NCBI RefSeq assembly: GCF_002502735.1
Contig: NZ_DAQC01000007.1
Coordinates: 47,273 to 111,272, forward strand
DNA: 64,000 bases
Source of the DNA: Methanoregula sp. UBA64
GTDB lineage: Archaea > Halobacteriota > Methanomicrobia > Methanomicrobiales > Methanospirillaceae
Direction of reading: 5' to 3'
Positions 25,258-34,121 of this stretch are shown piece after piece. Numbering within the stretch: the stretch's first letter is position 1; each line of letters opens with the position of its first letter. The notes under the pieces were generated by a model, which saw only the letters and a program-made list of their open reading frames with translations, made no database searches and was not told the origin of the DNA. Made by a program: the position numbers and the translations under genes.

Positions 25258-28200
25258 TCACGCATCCCCTGCATGATCTGGATTGCCAGTCCAAGCTCAT
25301 CGAATACCTCGTCTCTCAACGAGGATTCCCGTATGGTTGTGGCGGTGTCTATCGCGCTATCGAGGATTTCCTGAGCGGGATGTTCGTACCCTGCTGCGAA
25401 CATTTTCATGGCGAGATTACATCGCACAAATGCCCTTTTCGAAAGAGGACGGATAATCCCCGACACATTTATTGCATTGGCTAACATCCGTTTTGAAAGT
25501 TTCATATCGCCGCGTTCGCGGAACTGGATGGAAAGCCGGCAGAAAAACAGGGCCTGCCGGCTCCGGTCAGGGATGCCCCGGACTGCACGCTCAAGAACCG
25601 GGATCTGGCCCGAGGGGCAGCCCTGTTTTATCACCTTATCTGAAAACGCAATAATTTTTGGAAGATAAACACTCCTTTCCGGAGAATCCTCATATCCAAT
25701 CTGGGACAGACGGATCTGTCGTAGTTCATCATCCTCAATCTGGAACAGCTGCCGGGCAGCTTTCTCAAGATAGGACGGATTATTTTGCTTTTTATAGAGT
25801 ACTGATAGTAACCGTGCTACTTCACCATGAAGGGTATCTGAAATATACGGGATATTGAGAGTTTTTGAGCATCCCTCCACTTTTTTTAAGAGATACAGGG
25901 GGATCGTTTCATCGCAACTCTCAATCGAGATGGGGATAATTTCCAAAAGAAGAAGGATCTGATCATAGGGAGATTCGATCTTTTCGATAGCACCGGTAAT
26001 TGTCCGGACAAACGGGGCACATTGTTCTTTATCTTTTTGTACCAGGGGATAGGCCAGAATCAGGGTTCTGACGTACTCTGCGGGACGGGAGTGTTTTTCT
26101 GCGATATCATGCACGAGGGATATAGCTGTATCCAGAGGTAAAATTTCGCCTAATCCCGCAACTGCCATAACAATCTGGCGCCGTGCAACCGCATCGTTCT
26201 CCGGTCCGACAGCAGGTAATCCGGCAAGGCTGTCATGCAGGCATTGTTGCGCGTTTATCGGATCTATCGTGCTGTATCCAACCGTTAAACCGGCCAGGAT
26301 CTGGATTTTCTGGTGTTCGGCTGGCAGGTACTGAACTGCAGAATAGGTTTCATCGAGGATCTGACATGCCCGTACTGTTTCATTTATCCGGAGTGCTGAA
26401 TCTGCGAGAATGCAAAATCCCCTGAGTTGTGCAAACGGATCCTGTGCAAGGTCAAGGAGCCGCTTTGTCAGGTCGATAACCCGAAGTCCGGGTCTTTTTT
26501 GGTAATGTTCCAACAGGAGATATGCCATGCTTTCGTACGGGTCTGATGAATCGGGATGATCGATCGCCTCCCCCAGGCCTGCAACGATCCGGGTCATCAT
26601 GGCATCGCGTTCGCAGGAATTTGTAATTTCAAGAGTGTACTGCGCAAGCGGGATGAGATAATACCGGTTGAGATCCTTTTTTGAAGAACTCATAAGGATA
26701 TCGATCATTCTGGCGAGTTTTATGGAATCGAGAGGCTTACGATTCCCGACATTAAGCAGAGCCAGTCCCCGGTCAAAGGGACGCAACAACTGATCCAGGG
26801 AAATCAGGATATTTCCCTCACCTGTCGGCTTTTCGATACGATCGCATCCGATCCGGACGTAGGCCTCCGCTATACGTTCGTACAACTGCATCCTCATCGA
26901 TGGATCCGTAATATCCTGTGCCAGTGTGTACGCTTCCTCAAGGGCCCCCGAATCGCAGGTAACAAGCGCATATTTCAAAACCCCCTCGGTAATATTTGTC
27001 ATTGCATACCCGGCAAGATCCTGATCCTGGAGTAATCCGCTCCAGTTGCGCATTCGTAACAGAAGATCGAGATCGCCATGTGCTGCAGCAAAACTGGCTG
27101 CAGTATCAATGATACTGCTCAATATTGCAGACCGTATCGGAAGTCCTTCGATAAGACAGGTAATTCCCAGGGCCTGTTGAAGAAGGTCGCGATCTCCGGA
27201 CCGGACACCGATTTCAGCAAGGGTCAGGACAATTCTGGAAAGTGCCTGCTCACTGATGGCTTGATCGGGGATTGATTTTGCCAGATCTACGAGGAACTGA
27301 GAGTCGCAGGCATCCAAAAAGCCCCGGTTAACAAGACCCGTCACAGCCTCCAGAATAAGGGAATCGCACCGGGGATGACAGGCCACCAGTTGTTTGAAAG
27401 ATTCCCCGTGGGTTATAATTTCTGAAAACGGCAGGGTGTGGACGATCCGTGAAATCGCCTGGGAGATAATTCCAGAGGATAGAGACCTGTCAACTCTTGC
27501 AAAAAGCGCAGCATCCCGGGAAAATTTTTGGTCGTGCCGGACGCCTTGGACGATCAAATCCTGAAGGCACAGTGTATATACATGCAAATTACCAGCAGGC
27601 CCGGAGACTTTCTCAAACAACAGGATTGCGTTTGGATAATCATTTAGAGATAGCAGGCTCTGCAAAAACTGAAGATAAATCCCGGGACGGTTACTGACAG
27701 GAGAGATCTGTTCAAGACACAAAATCAGATCCAGAAGAGGCTTGGACGAGGCAACATTTCGGGCAACGACCTCACCAGCCCGGATTATATCCCGGATCAA
27801 GATATCCTCTTTTTTCGGAGAAGCCTTGAGGTACTGGATCGCTAGCGTCAGGTACCATGGATCGCCGGATCGTTCCGCAGCAGAGAGGAGCCCCGGGATC
27901 ACCAGGCTCGTTGCCGGAGGATAGTTACCACACAAAGATTCCAGCAGTGGTGAAATCCGGGTTTTGTCCGTTTCCACCATGAGAAATTGTTCGATCAGGG
28001 CACCAATCAGATCGTTTTGACCCTCTTTAGGAAGGCCCGAAAAATGATTGAGAAACTCCGGAACTGACAACAGATCCCTGCGGAAACCGGACTTCATACC
28101 GGTGCTGATGATATGCCGGATAGCTTCCCTTCGTTTCAGGGTCTGGGGGATTTCTGCGGTGAGCCGGATGCTGTCAAAAAACAACGGGAGATCGTTTTTA

Positions 28201-28820
28201 TTGATCGCTACCGCTGCATACGCCCGGGCAAGATCCGAATAGCACAGGGCACGTTTTGATGCATCGGTTACTTCAGTTAAGAGGCCCTGTGACCGATTCA
28301 ACCGGGTAAGATCGTTATGAGCGGTAGCCCAGGGAATAAGTAACGGGATACTCCGTACGATACCTTCTGAACGATATTTCTTAAAGGAGATACGGGGGAG
28401 GCAGTCGAGACCCTCGGAAATAAACCTCGCTTCCGATTGTACAACGCCGGCTGAAATCAGGAACTCTGCGATCTTTGCAGTAATTCTGGACCGGACACTT
28501 TTCTTTCCCACACACCCGGAGACGTGATCGAGAGCGTCAAACCACCGTTTATCTCCGGTGGAAACATACCGCTCCAGAATACGGGAAACAAGATCGTCTA
28601 CACTCACGGGGGATATATCGCGAAGAACGGATACTAGTTCAGGCCGGTTATTCTTCAGGGCAAAGTCCACGATTGCAGAATTTACCAAGCACTGGACAGA
28701 ATCACGGGCCTGTTTTCCTTTAACGTTCGCCACACCAGAAATTACGGATTGTACTGAGGGCAGATCACCGGCTTCGAGTGCCGTAGTTAAGGTTTCAATA
28801 AAAATTGAACATTTTTCCAT
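25254..28820 (-). CDS. Giant alpha-solenoid (TPR/HEAT-like) protein, function unknown
   Basis: The protein has about 1188 residues with no signal peptide or membrane segment. It is built of short helix pairs from end to end, with recurring A-x-x-L and A-x-A-x patterns (for example SDLARAYAAVAI, YERIAEAYVRIG, RGFCILADSALRI and LAGLTVGYSTI), as in TPR/HEAT-type scaffolds. No enzyme motif is seen. I chose the ATG at 28820 because GTGAT lies seven bases upstream, rather than the ATG at 28838. A TATA box at 28875-28886 fits. It is coupled to acyP. A scaffold that holds protein partners is the natural reading, but partners are unknown; the facing solo cas1 gene is one candidate. Confidence 0.85.
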   Translation of the reverse strand: MEKCSIFIETLTTALEAGDLPSVQSVISGVANVKGKQARDSVQCLVNSAIVDFALKNNRPELVSVLRDISPVSVDDLVSRILERYVSTGDKRWFDALDHVSGCVGKKSVRSRITAKIAEFLISAGVVQSEARFISEGLDCLPRISFKKYRSEGIVRSIPLLIPWATAHNDLTRLNRSQGLLTEVTDASKRALCYSDLARAYAAVAINKNDLPLFFDSIRLTAEIPQTLKRREAIRHIISTGMKSGFRRDLLSVPEFLNHFSGLPKEGQNDLIGALIEQFLMVETDKTRISPLLESLCGNYPPATSLVIPGLLSAAERSGDPWYLTLAIQYLKASPKKEDILIRDIIRAGEVVARNVASSKPLLDLILCLEQISPVSNRPGIYLQFLQSLLSLNDYPNAILLFEKVSGPAGNLHVYTLCLQDLIVQGVRHDQKFSRDAALFARVDRSLSSGIISQAISRIVHTLPFSEIITHGESFKQLVACHPRCDSLILEAVTGLVNRGFLDACDSQFLVDLAKSIPDQAISEQALSRIVLTLAEIGVRSGDRDLLQQALGITCLIEGLPIRSAILSSIIDTAASFAAAHGDLDLLLRMRNWSGLLQDQDLAGYAMTNITEGVLKYALVTCDSGALEEAYTLAQDITDPSMRMQLYERIAEAYVRIGCDRIEKPTGEGNILISLDQLLRPFDRGLALLNVGNRKPLDSIKLARMIDILMSSSKKDLNRYYLIPLAQYTLEITNSCERDAMMTRIVAGLGEAIDHPDSSDPYESMAYLLLEHYQKRPGLRVIDLTKRLLDLAQDPFAQLRGFCILADSALRINETVRACQILDETYSAVQYLPAEHQKIQILAGLTVGYSTIDPINAQQCLHDSLAGLPAVGPENDAVARRQIVMAVAGLGEILPLDTAISLVHDIAEKHSRPAEYVRTLILAYPLVQKDKEQCAPFVRTITGAIEKIESPYDQILLLLEIIPISIESCDETIPLYLLKKVEGCSKTLNIPYISDTLHGEVARLLSVLYKKQNNPSYLEKAARQLFQIEDDELRQIRLSQIGYEDSPERSVYLPKIIAFSDKVIKQGCPSGQIPVLERAVRGIPDRSRQALFFCRLSIQFRERGDMKLSKRMLANAINVSGIIRPLSKRAFVRCNLAMKMFAAGYEHPAQEILDSAIDTATTIRESSLRDEVFDELGLAIQIMQGMRE

Positions 28821-28874
28821 TGTTATATCACATTGCAAAGAACCGCGCGGGATAGTGTCAGATTGAGTGAAATG

Positions 28875-28886
28875 CTATATATAAGT
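28875..28886 (-). promoter_or_regulatory. TATA box of the solenoid-acyP operon
   Basis: Read on the minus strand it is ACTTATATATAG. It predicts transcription start near 28855, 17-35 nt before the two possible start codons of the solenoid gene. Confidence 0.55.
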
Positions 28887-29222
28887 TATCCATACCCCAT
28901 TTAATTAATTAATAGTAATTTTAAAAAAAAATCGAAAATCGGCTGTTTTGGAGAGTTATACAAGATTGATTGCACTTAATCATACGACACGTAATTCACA
29001 AGAAAAATACAGAATCATAAATTAAAAAGAATAAAAAAATGGCAATCCCCTGTGTCTGTCGTGACAGATACTCCTGGATAGGAGGATAGCATTGAAAAAT
29101 TGCTACATTTTCCAGAATCCAAAAAAACAGAACTGTTTTTTTTAAGAGATTCCGATGTTTCCGAATCATACCAGGATCAAAAGCGAAAAACAAATCCCCT
29201 CAGGTATGCCCAAGAGGTACCT
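28887..29222. other. AT-rich intergenic region
   Basis: No supported gene is seen. The region starts with TTAATTAATTAATAG and an A-run, and holds a TCTGTC-GT-GACAGA palindrome (near 29054-29067) and a TCCT/AGGA mini-hairpin just after it. These could mark the end of the guaAA transcript, which arrives from the right on the minus strand. A weak 65-codon frame on the minus strand (28996-29193) has Phe-rich, low-quality sequence and is not accepted. Confidence 0.4.
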
Positions 29223-29777
29223 TCATTTCCCACAGATCGCATCAAAATTCAGGTATACCTGACTGCCGTCCTGCGTATGACTGACCTCAGGATGCCACTG
29301 AAGGCCGTATATTTTTTTATCCGGGAGGGCTATTGCTTCGACGTCGCAGATGTCAGAGCTGGCAAGAACAGAAAAACCTTCGGGCACATTACATACTTCG
29401 TCCGCATGAGATGCCCAGACGGATATTTTTTCTGGATATCCTTTGAGGATATCATCGTGTTCACGGATATTGACATCCACCGATCCATAGCCGCCGGATT
29501 TACCCGGCCTGACCTCCCCTCCAAATTTTTTTGCGATGATATGAAGGCCAAGGCAGATCCCGAGCACCGGGATTCCCAGATCCAGGTATTCGGCACATAC
29601 CCCGGCGCGTCCGATATCCGGGCCCCCGCCAAGGATAATCCCCCGGTATTTTGCAGCGATCTCCTGAGGGGGCGTAGTATTTGAGACGAGTGCAACTTCG
29701 ATATCCAGATCCCTCAGGGCACGATGGATCAGGTGGTTAAACTGACCATGATTATTGACAACGCAGATAGGAAGCAT
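29223..29777 (-). CDS. guaAA: GMP synthase glutamine amidotransferase subunit
   Basis: The protein has 184 residues, the stand-alone class I amidotransferase subunit of archaeal two-part GMP synthase. The nucleophile is Cys75 in VLGICLGLH, and the His-Glu pair is H162/E164 in LQWHPEVSHT. It frees ammonia from glutamine for the PP-loop subunit (GuaAB, not in the window) that makes GMP from XMP. TAGGT stands before the ATG, and CTTAATAG (about 29806-29814, minus strand) is a TATA box that gives a very short leader. Confidence 0.94.
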   Translation of the reverse strand: MLPICVVNNHGQFNHLIHRALRDLDIEVALVSNTTPPQEIAAKYRGIILGGGPDIGRAGVCAEYLDLGIPVLGICLGLHIIAKKFGGEVRPGKSGGYGSVDVNIREHDDILKGYPEKISVWASHADEVCNVPEGFSVLASSDICDVEAIALPDKKIYGLQWHPEVSHTQDGSQVYLNFDAICGK

Positions 29778-29817
29778 TGTAATACCTACTATTGGGCAGG
29801 GGGACTATTAAGACTGC

Positions 29818-30831
29818 TTAACTATATGCTTCGACCGTTGCGAGGATCTTTTCCTGAATCTGCTGCGGAGTATACCCCATCATATATGCAAGGCACATCG
29901 CACCCCCGGCTCCGGTCCCTTCTTTTACTTCTCCCTCGCAATAACGGGCAAGGCCGGGATGGCCCAAGGTCCCAAACGAGGGATCGACATAACAGATGCC
30001 AACCCCTATACGCGATGCAAGTTCTTCCACATTTGCGGATCGGTCCTCCTTTACATAAATCGTCGTCGCAACCGTGGGCAGTGGCCGGCCCATGGCCTTT
30101 AGTACGGCACAGACAGCAAGCATCTGGGTCCCCCCGGCAAGTACAAGCGTTCCCGCATACGATTCGGCAATGCCCGCGGCCACCGGTATCATGGGGTCCC
30201 CCACCCGGCAAACAATTTCAAGAGGATCGCCAACTGGTTTTTTGGCGAGCCGGGCCAGGGCTTCCTGACAGAGAGCTTCTTTGTTGTTGACGGGATTCTT
30301 CACAAAACTGCTGCTGACCGAGGCGGGATACCCAAGTGCACGCAGGACACATAACGCAGAGGTCGTCCCTCCGGGGACACATTCTCCAAGGACGAGCAGG
30401 TCGCTTGTACGGGAAAGGAATCTGCCAATTTCTCTGCCATGGGCATAGAGGGTTTTTGCCTGAGGCACAGCATCTCCCTTGCGGGGATCGTTTCCCGGTT
30501 CCCCGAGCGCATCGATAAAGGGAACCGTCATACGGTTTTTCAATCCGGCATTGATGAAAAGCGGGGGAATGCCCGTCAGCTCTGTCATGGCCCGGGCAAT
30601 TGTCGCGGGTGTCGGACAACCGGTGGGTGTGTTTGGTTTGAGGGGGAGACTGGTGATCCGGCCGGTGGTAACCAGTTCTGCATCGAGATTGGGGGTGAGA
30701 AGCGTCTTTTCAGGATCCGGTCCCGCCCCGGATAAACCGGGTATTGTCGAAAGGAGCGTATTTCCCAGGATTACACTGAATATCGGGCGTTCTGGTGAAC
30801 AGGAAGGCACATCTCCGGTAATAAACGGCAT
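29818..30831 (-). CDS. cobT: CobT-like nicotinate-nucleotide:base phosphoribosyltransferase family (UPF0284)
   Basis: The protein has 337 residues from the ATG at 30831; the GTG at 30855 is in frame, but AAAGGATC is better placed for the ATG. Family blocks are TPTGCPTPATIARAM, LGECVPGGTTSALCVL, LAGGTQMLAVCAVLKAMG and GHPGLARYCEGEVKEGTGAGG (quoted in part). This archaeal family is a distant relative of bacterial CobT, which activates the lower base of cobamides. It faces cobS head to head, which fits a role in the last steps of cobamide assembly. Activity with a given base is unknown. Confidence 0.88.
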   Translation of the reverse strand: MPFITGDVPSCSPERPIFSVILGNTLLSTIPGLSGAGPDPEKTLLTPNLDAELVTTGRITSLPLKPNTPTGCPTPATIARAMTELTGIPPLFINAGLKNRMTVPFIDALGEPGNDPRKGDAVPQAKTLYAHGREIGRFLSRTSDLLVLGECVPGGTTSALCVLRALGYPASVSSSFVKNPVNNKEALCQEALARLAKKPVGDPLEIVCRVGDPMIPVAAGIAESYAGTLVLAGGTQMLAVCAVLKAMGRPLPTVATTIYVKEDRSANVEELASRIGVGICYVDPSFGTLGHPGLARYCEGEVKEGTGAGGAMCLAYMMGYTPQQIQEKILATVEAYS

Positions 30832-30941
30832 ATTGATCTGATGATCCTTTTTCACGTAAGGGGGTTTGAAGATATCGTCACCCGTTTCGGTCGCGTTTAA
30901 GTAAAGGAGCGGACAAATACCACGCAGGTACCCGGGCGGAT

Positions 30942-31031
30942 ATGAAGGTTATAAAAACCGGAAACTATATCCGGGAAAACCTCAAAAATCATTCTACGGT
31001 TCATCTCCCCCGTCACGTGATTCTTGCATGA
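30942..31031 (+). CDS. Possible 29-residue leader peptide overlapping cobS
   Basis: A short frame from ATG 30942 ends in TGA at 31029-31031, overlapping the cobS start as ATGA. It begins MKVIKTGNYIRENLKN and ends HVILA. GTTTAAGTA (about 30896-30904) is a TATA-like element at a suitable distance. Overlap of this kind usually means coupled translation. It may be a true micro-gene, a regulatory leader peptide, or chance; no family is recognised. Confidence 0.35.
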   Translation: MKVIKTGNYIRENLKNHSTVHLPRHVILA

Positions 31032-31738
31032 AGTCAATCCTTGCCCTTTTGCAGTTTACGACAATCCTTCCCTTGGGAAAACCCCGGGAGTTCGATGCGT
31101 TCGCACGACAATCCTGGTTGTATCCCCTTGCGGGCTATGTAATTGCACTTCTTGTTGCAATTCCCGTTTTTTTTATCAGTGACAAAACGCTCGCTGCAGC
31201 AGTAGCGGTCGCGGGAGTGATCGTTCTTTCCGGGGCCCATCATTTTGACGGATTACTGGATACCGGTGACGGGCTGATGGCGCACGGCGACCCTGAAAAA
31301 CGGGTTCACGCACTCACTGACCGTTATGTAGGAGCGGGAGGGATTGCGGCGGGAATTATCGTTACACTCCTCCTCTTTGCCGGTTTTCAGGCAGCAGTTT
31401 CTCTTATCACGGTATTGATTATCGGAGAGGTAGGGGCAAAATTTTCCATGGTATTCCTAACCGTGTACGGATCTCCGTTTAAAGAGGGTATGCACAGCTA
31501 TCTCCACCAGTTTGCACGACCGTATTTCCCGCTGTTATCGCTCCTGCTCTGTATTCCCCTGCTGATTCTTCCGGTATCTCCGCTCCAGCTTGCAGGAGCG
31601 GGCATTATGATGGTCCTGTGTCCGGTTATTCTCCTGAAGATTGCGGAAAGCCGATTCGGAGGAGTAAACGGAGATATCGTGGGGGCATCAAACGAGATCA
31701 CCCGTGCCCTTATCGTTGTGCTTGTGGCAATTCTCTAA
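31028..31738 (+). CDS. cobS: Adenosylcobinamide-GDP ribazoletransferase (cobalamin synthase)
   Basis: The protein has 236 residues and about six to seven membrane helices. The family motif GAHHFDGLLDTGDGLMAHGD (about 75-94), with the acidic metal-binding residues, and the early LLQFTTILPLG are diagnostic. The enzyme joins the activated lower ligand (alpha-ribazole phosphate) with adenosylcobinamide-GDP in the membrane. It is divergent from the CobT-like gene, with about 200 bp of shared promoter region holding a GTTATAAAAA stretch (30948-30957). Confidence 0.94.
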   Translation: MKSILALLQFTTILPLGKPREFDAFARQSWLYPLAGYVIALLVAIPVFFISDKTLAAAVAVAGVIVLSGAHHFDGLLDTGDGLMAHGDPEKRVHALTDRYVGAGGIAAGIIVTLLLFAGFQAAVSLITVLIIGEVGAKFSMVFLTVYGSPFKEGMHSYLHQFARPYFPLLSLLLCIPLLILPVSPLQLAGAGIMMVLCPVILLKIAESRFGGVNGDIVGASNEITRALIVVLVAIL

Positions 31739-32053
31739 AAGACATTATGACACGCTCATTCTTTTTGAAATAATTCCCCGGCACATTTCAGTAACGGATA
31801 TGCAGGGAAACAACCCCATCAGGCTGCGCTAAACATGATAGATGGGTATTCAGCCACCAGAAGATCCCTGGAGAATTCCGGTTTTGTTTTGACAGGAAAT
31901 CTTACTCTTTCGTGAGAAATGATAACCCGTGAAAAAACGGTTTCCACCCCATACGACAGGGGTTTTGGAACGGTCTCTCACAGGAGGGAGTAAACCTCTC
32001 TCAAAACCAGAGAGGAAAAACCCGCCCGTGATATATTAGAAAAACGGGAGCGT
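31739..32053. other. Highly foldable intergenic region after cobS
   Basis: This stretch of about 315 bases has no supported frame but an unusual density of base-paired segments: CCCATC/GATGGG near 31816-31846, a three-way-junction-like set at 31912-31981, a 7-bp hairpin at 31995-32015 and CCCGT/ACGGG at 32025-32048. Both flanking genes end here, so part of it may be their terminators. Confidence 0.5.
31912..32048. ncRNA. Candidate structured RNA or complex double terminator
   Basis: Outer stem P1 GTGAGA (31912-31917) pairs with TCTCAC (31976-31981). Inside, P2 pairs AACCCGT with ACGGTT around a GAAAAA-type loop (31924-31942, one C bulged), and P3 pairs TCCACCCC with GGGGT...GGA (31943-31969, TTT bulge). 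P4 CCTCTCT/AGAGAGG (31995-32015) and P5 CCCGT/ACGGG (32025-32048) follow. No known RNA family is recognised. The strand cannot be told from folding alone; plus-strand continuation of cobS or the minus-strand 3' end of the 32054 gene are both possible. Confidence 0.35.
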
Positions 32054-32350
32054 TTAATACAACCTCATATACCCTTCATTGCTGTCATCGTCACATTCAA
32101 CAGCGGAGCCATCCCGGACAAGCGTGTTAAACAGGAGCGCTGCTTCCATCATGACCTCATCTGCGGCACCGCGCTGACGGAGATCGGTAAGGGCCCGGGC
32201 CTGAGGCGCGGGTGCAACCCGGTTTCCCACGCGGATGCCGCGGCAATGCCGGCAGTACGCGCATGTACTGTATACTGACACTTTACCGCCGGTACAATCT
32301 ACCATGACCTGATTTTTCCCGGAATCACGCTGGAAGGGTATTGTCTTCAT
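32054..32350 (-). CDS. Small Cys-containing protein, function unknown
   Basis: The protein has 98 residues. A CAYCRHCRGIRVG segment (about 30-42) gives two closely spaced Cys pairs with His, a likely metal site, in a beta-rich first half. The second half is helical and ends with an acidic DDDSNEGYMRLY tail. I do not know the family. It is divergent from the EF-1 alpha gene, with about 160 nt between starts. The frame has the same codon style as its neighbours. Confidence 0.7.
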   Translation of the reverse strand: MKTIPFQRDSGKNQVMVDCTGGKVSVYSTCAYCRHCRGIRVGNRVAPAPQARALTDLRQRGAADEVMMEAALLFNTLVRDGSAVECDDDSNEGYMRLY

Positions 32351-32431
32351 GCAAAAGAGAATACCCTGACATCAGATATGAGAATATCGATACAGATCTT
32401 CACCTGAAAAGACAGCCGCGGAATCGAAATA

Positions 32432-32440
32432 CTTTAAATA
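32432..32440 (+). promoter_or_regulatory. Promoter of the EF-1 alpha / S10 operon
   Basis: CTTTAAATA with BRE-like CGAAATA directly before it predicts a start near 32462 and a 5' leader of about 50 nt before the EF-1 alpha ATG at 32514. The ribosome site is GGGGAGGAAC. Confidence 0.6.
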
Positions 32441-32513
32441 GATGCGTCTCATATATGTAATGCTCGCATAGACAGACGGTATGCGGATTATCCCTCAAGG
32501 GGAGGAACATTAC

Positions 32514-33794
32514 ATGGCAGCTGATAAGCCCCACATGAATCTGGCTGTTATCGGACACATTGACCACGGAAAGTCAACTACCGTTGGCCGCATGATGTTC
32601 GAGACAGGTGCAGTACCTGCACACATCATCGAAGCCTACCGCAAGGAGGCTGAATCGAAGGGTAAGGCGACTTTTGAATTTGCATGGGTCATGGATAACC
32701 TCAAGGAAGAGCGTGAAAGAGGTATCACCATCGATATCGCACACAAGCGGTTCGATACACCCAAGTTTTACTTCACTGTCGTCGATTGCCCCGGACACAG
32801 AGACTTCGTCAAGAACATGATCACCGGTGCATCGCAGGCCGATGCAGCAGTTCTTGTCGTTGCAGCTCCCGATGGCGTCATGGAGCAGACCAAGGAACAC
32901 GTATTCCTTGCCCGGACACTCGGTATCACCCAGATCATCATCGCCATCAACAAGATGGACGCAGTAAAATTCGATGAGAAGCGGTTCAACGAGGTCAAGA
33001 AAGATCTGTCCGAACTTATCAAGATGGTAGGATACAAACCCGAAGAGACTCTTTTCATCCCGATCAGTTCGCTTCAGGGCATCAACATCAAGACAGTCAG
33101 CCCCGAAACCCCCTGGTACAAAGGGCTTGCACTGATTCCGGCTCTCGATACATTTAAGGAACCCTCAAAGCCCACCGACAAGCCGCTCCGCTTACCGATC
33201 CAGGACTGTTACAGCATCAGCGGTATCGGAACTGTACCGGTTGGCCGGGTTGAGACCGGTGTCATGAAGAAAGGTATGAAAGTCTCCTTCATGCCGGCAA
33301 ACAAGGATGGAGAAATCAAATCCATCGAGATGCACCACGAAGAAATCCCCCAGGCGGTTCCTGGAGACAACGTCGGGTTTAACGTCCGTGGTATCGCAAA
33401 GGGAGATATCCGCCGTGGCGATGTCTGTGGTCCCGCAGAACAGCCGCCAACTGTTGCCGATGAATTCACCGCACAGGTTGTCGTGCTCCAGCACCCCAGT
33501 GCAATCACCGTTGGTTACACACCGGTCTTCCACTGTCACACAACCCAGACCGCATGCACATTCATCGAACTCAAGAAGAAACTCGATCCCCGCTCTGGCC
33601 AGACCAAGGAAGAGAACCCCACGTTCTTAAAGACCGGTGATGCGGCAATCGTCCAGATCAAGCCGACGAAACCGATGGTCATCGAGAACGTCAAGGAACT
33701 CCCGCAGCTGGGCAGGTTCGCCGTCCGTGATATGGGATCGACCATCGCAGCCGGTATGTGTATCGCCATCCAAGCAAAACAGATGATTAAATAA
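32514..33794 (+). CDS. tuf: Translation elongation factor EF-1 alpha
   Basis: The protein has 426 residues from the ATG at 32514 (GGAGGAAC upstream); an in-frame ATG at 32481 would add eleven unusual residues. GTPase motifs are GHIDHGKST (G1), the effector region RERGITIDIAHKRFDT, DCPGHRDF (G3) and NKMD (G4), followed by the two beta-barrel domains. It brings aminoacyl-tRNA to the ribosome. S10 follows 18 nt later, the conserved end of the archaeal str operon; EF-2 and S7/S12 are not here, so this pair has its own promoter. Confidence 0.97.
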   Translation: MAADKPHMNLAVIGHIDHGKSTTVGRMMFETGAVPAHIIEAYRKEAESKGKATFEFAWVMDNLKEERERGITIDIAHKRFDTPKFYFTVVDCPGHRDFVKNMITGASQADAAVLVVAAPDGVMEQTKEHVFLARTLGITQIIIAINKMDAVKFDEKRFNEVKKDLSELIKMVGYKPEETLFIPISSLQGINIKTVSPETPWYKGLALIPALDTFKEPSKPTDKPLRLPIQDCYSISGIGTVPVGRVETGVMKKGMKVSFMPANKDGEIKSIEMHHEEIPQAVPGDNVGFNVRGIAKGDIRRGDVCGPAEQPPTVADEFTAQVVVLQHPSAITVGYTPVFHCHTTQTACTFIELKKKLDPRSGQTKEENPTFLKTGDAAIVQIKPTKPMVIENVKELPQLGRFAVRDMGSTIAAGMCIAIQAKQMIK

Positions 33795-33812
33795 ATTTTT
33801 TTGGTGATCATC

Positions 33813-34121
33813 ATGCAAAAAGCCAGAATTCGCCTGACAGGAACTGATTTCAATAAAGTAGAGACGGTCTGTGACAGGATCCGCGAGATTGCCGAACGCA
33901 CAGGTGTGAATCTGGCTGGACCCATCCCGCTCCCCACCAAAAGACTTGTTGTACCGATTCGGAAAAGCCCCGATGGGGAGGGAACTGCAACATTCGACCG
34001 CTGGCAGCTGCGCGTACACAAGCGGCTTATCGACATTGATGCCGATGAGCGGGCACTTCGCCAGCTGATGCGGATCCAGGTACCGAAAGATATCGGTATT
34101 GAGATTGTCTTAGAGAGTTAA
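33813..34121 (+). CDS. rpsJ: Ribosomal protein S10
   Basis: The protein has 102 residues from the ATG at 33813, preceded by GGTGATC. Typical blocks are KARIRLTGTD, GPIPLPTKRLVVPIRKSP and the C-terminal IQVPKDIGIEIVLES. S10 sits in the small-subunit head. It is co-transcribed with EF-1 alpha. The in-frame ATG at 33801 is unlikely, as it falls within the T-rich spacer. Confidence 0.96.
   Translation: MQKARIRLTGTDFNKVETVCDRIREIAERTGVNLAGPIPLPTKRLVVPIRKSPDGEGTATFDRWQLRVHKRLIDIDADERALRQLMRIQVPKDIGIEIVLES

Noticed and set aside
24045..28838. CRISPR array or casposon around the cas1-like gene
   Set aside because: No direct repeats with regular spacing occur on either side, no cas2 or effector genes are present, and no terminal inverted repeats or PolB gene as in casposons are seen. 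The Cas1 ligand residues are also changed.
28996..29193. 65-codon hydrophobic frame on the minus strand
   Set aside because: Phe- and Ile-rich because of A/T runs; no promoter or ribosome site at the right place.
31912..31982. H/ACA guide RNA
   Set aside because: A closing stem followed by ACA is present, but there is no clear kink-turn or pseudouridylation pocket, so only a general structured-RNA candidate is reported.
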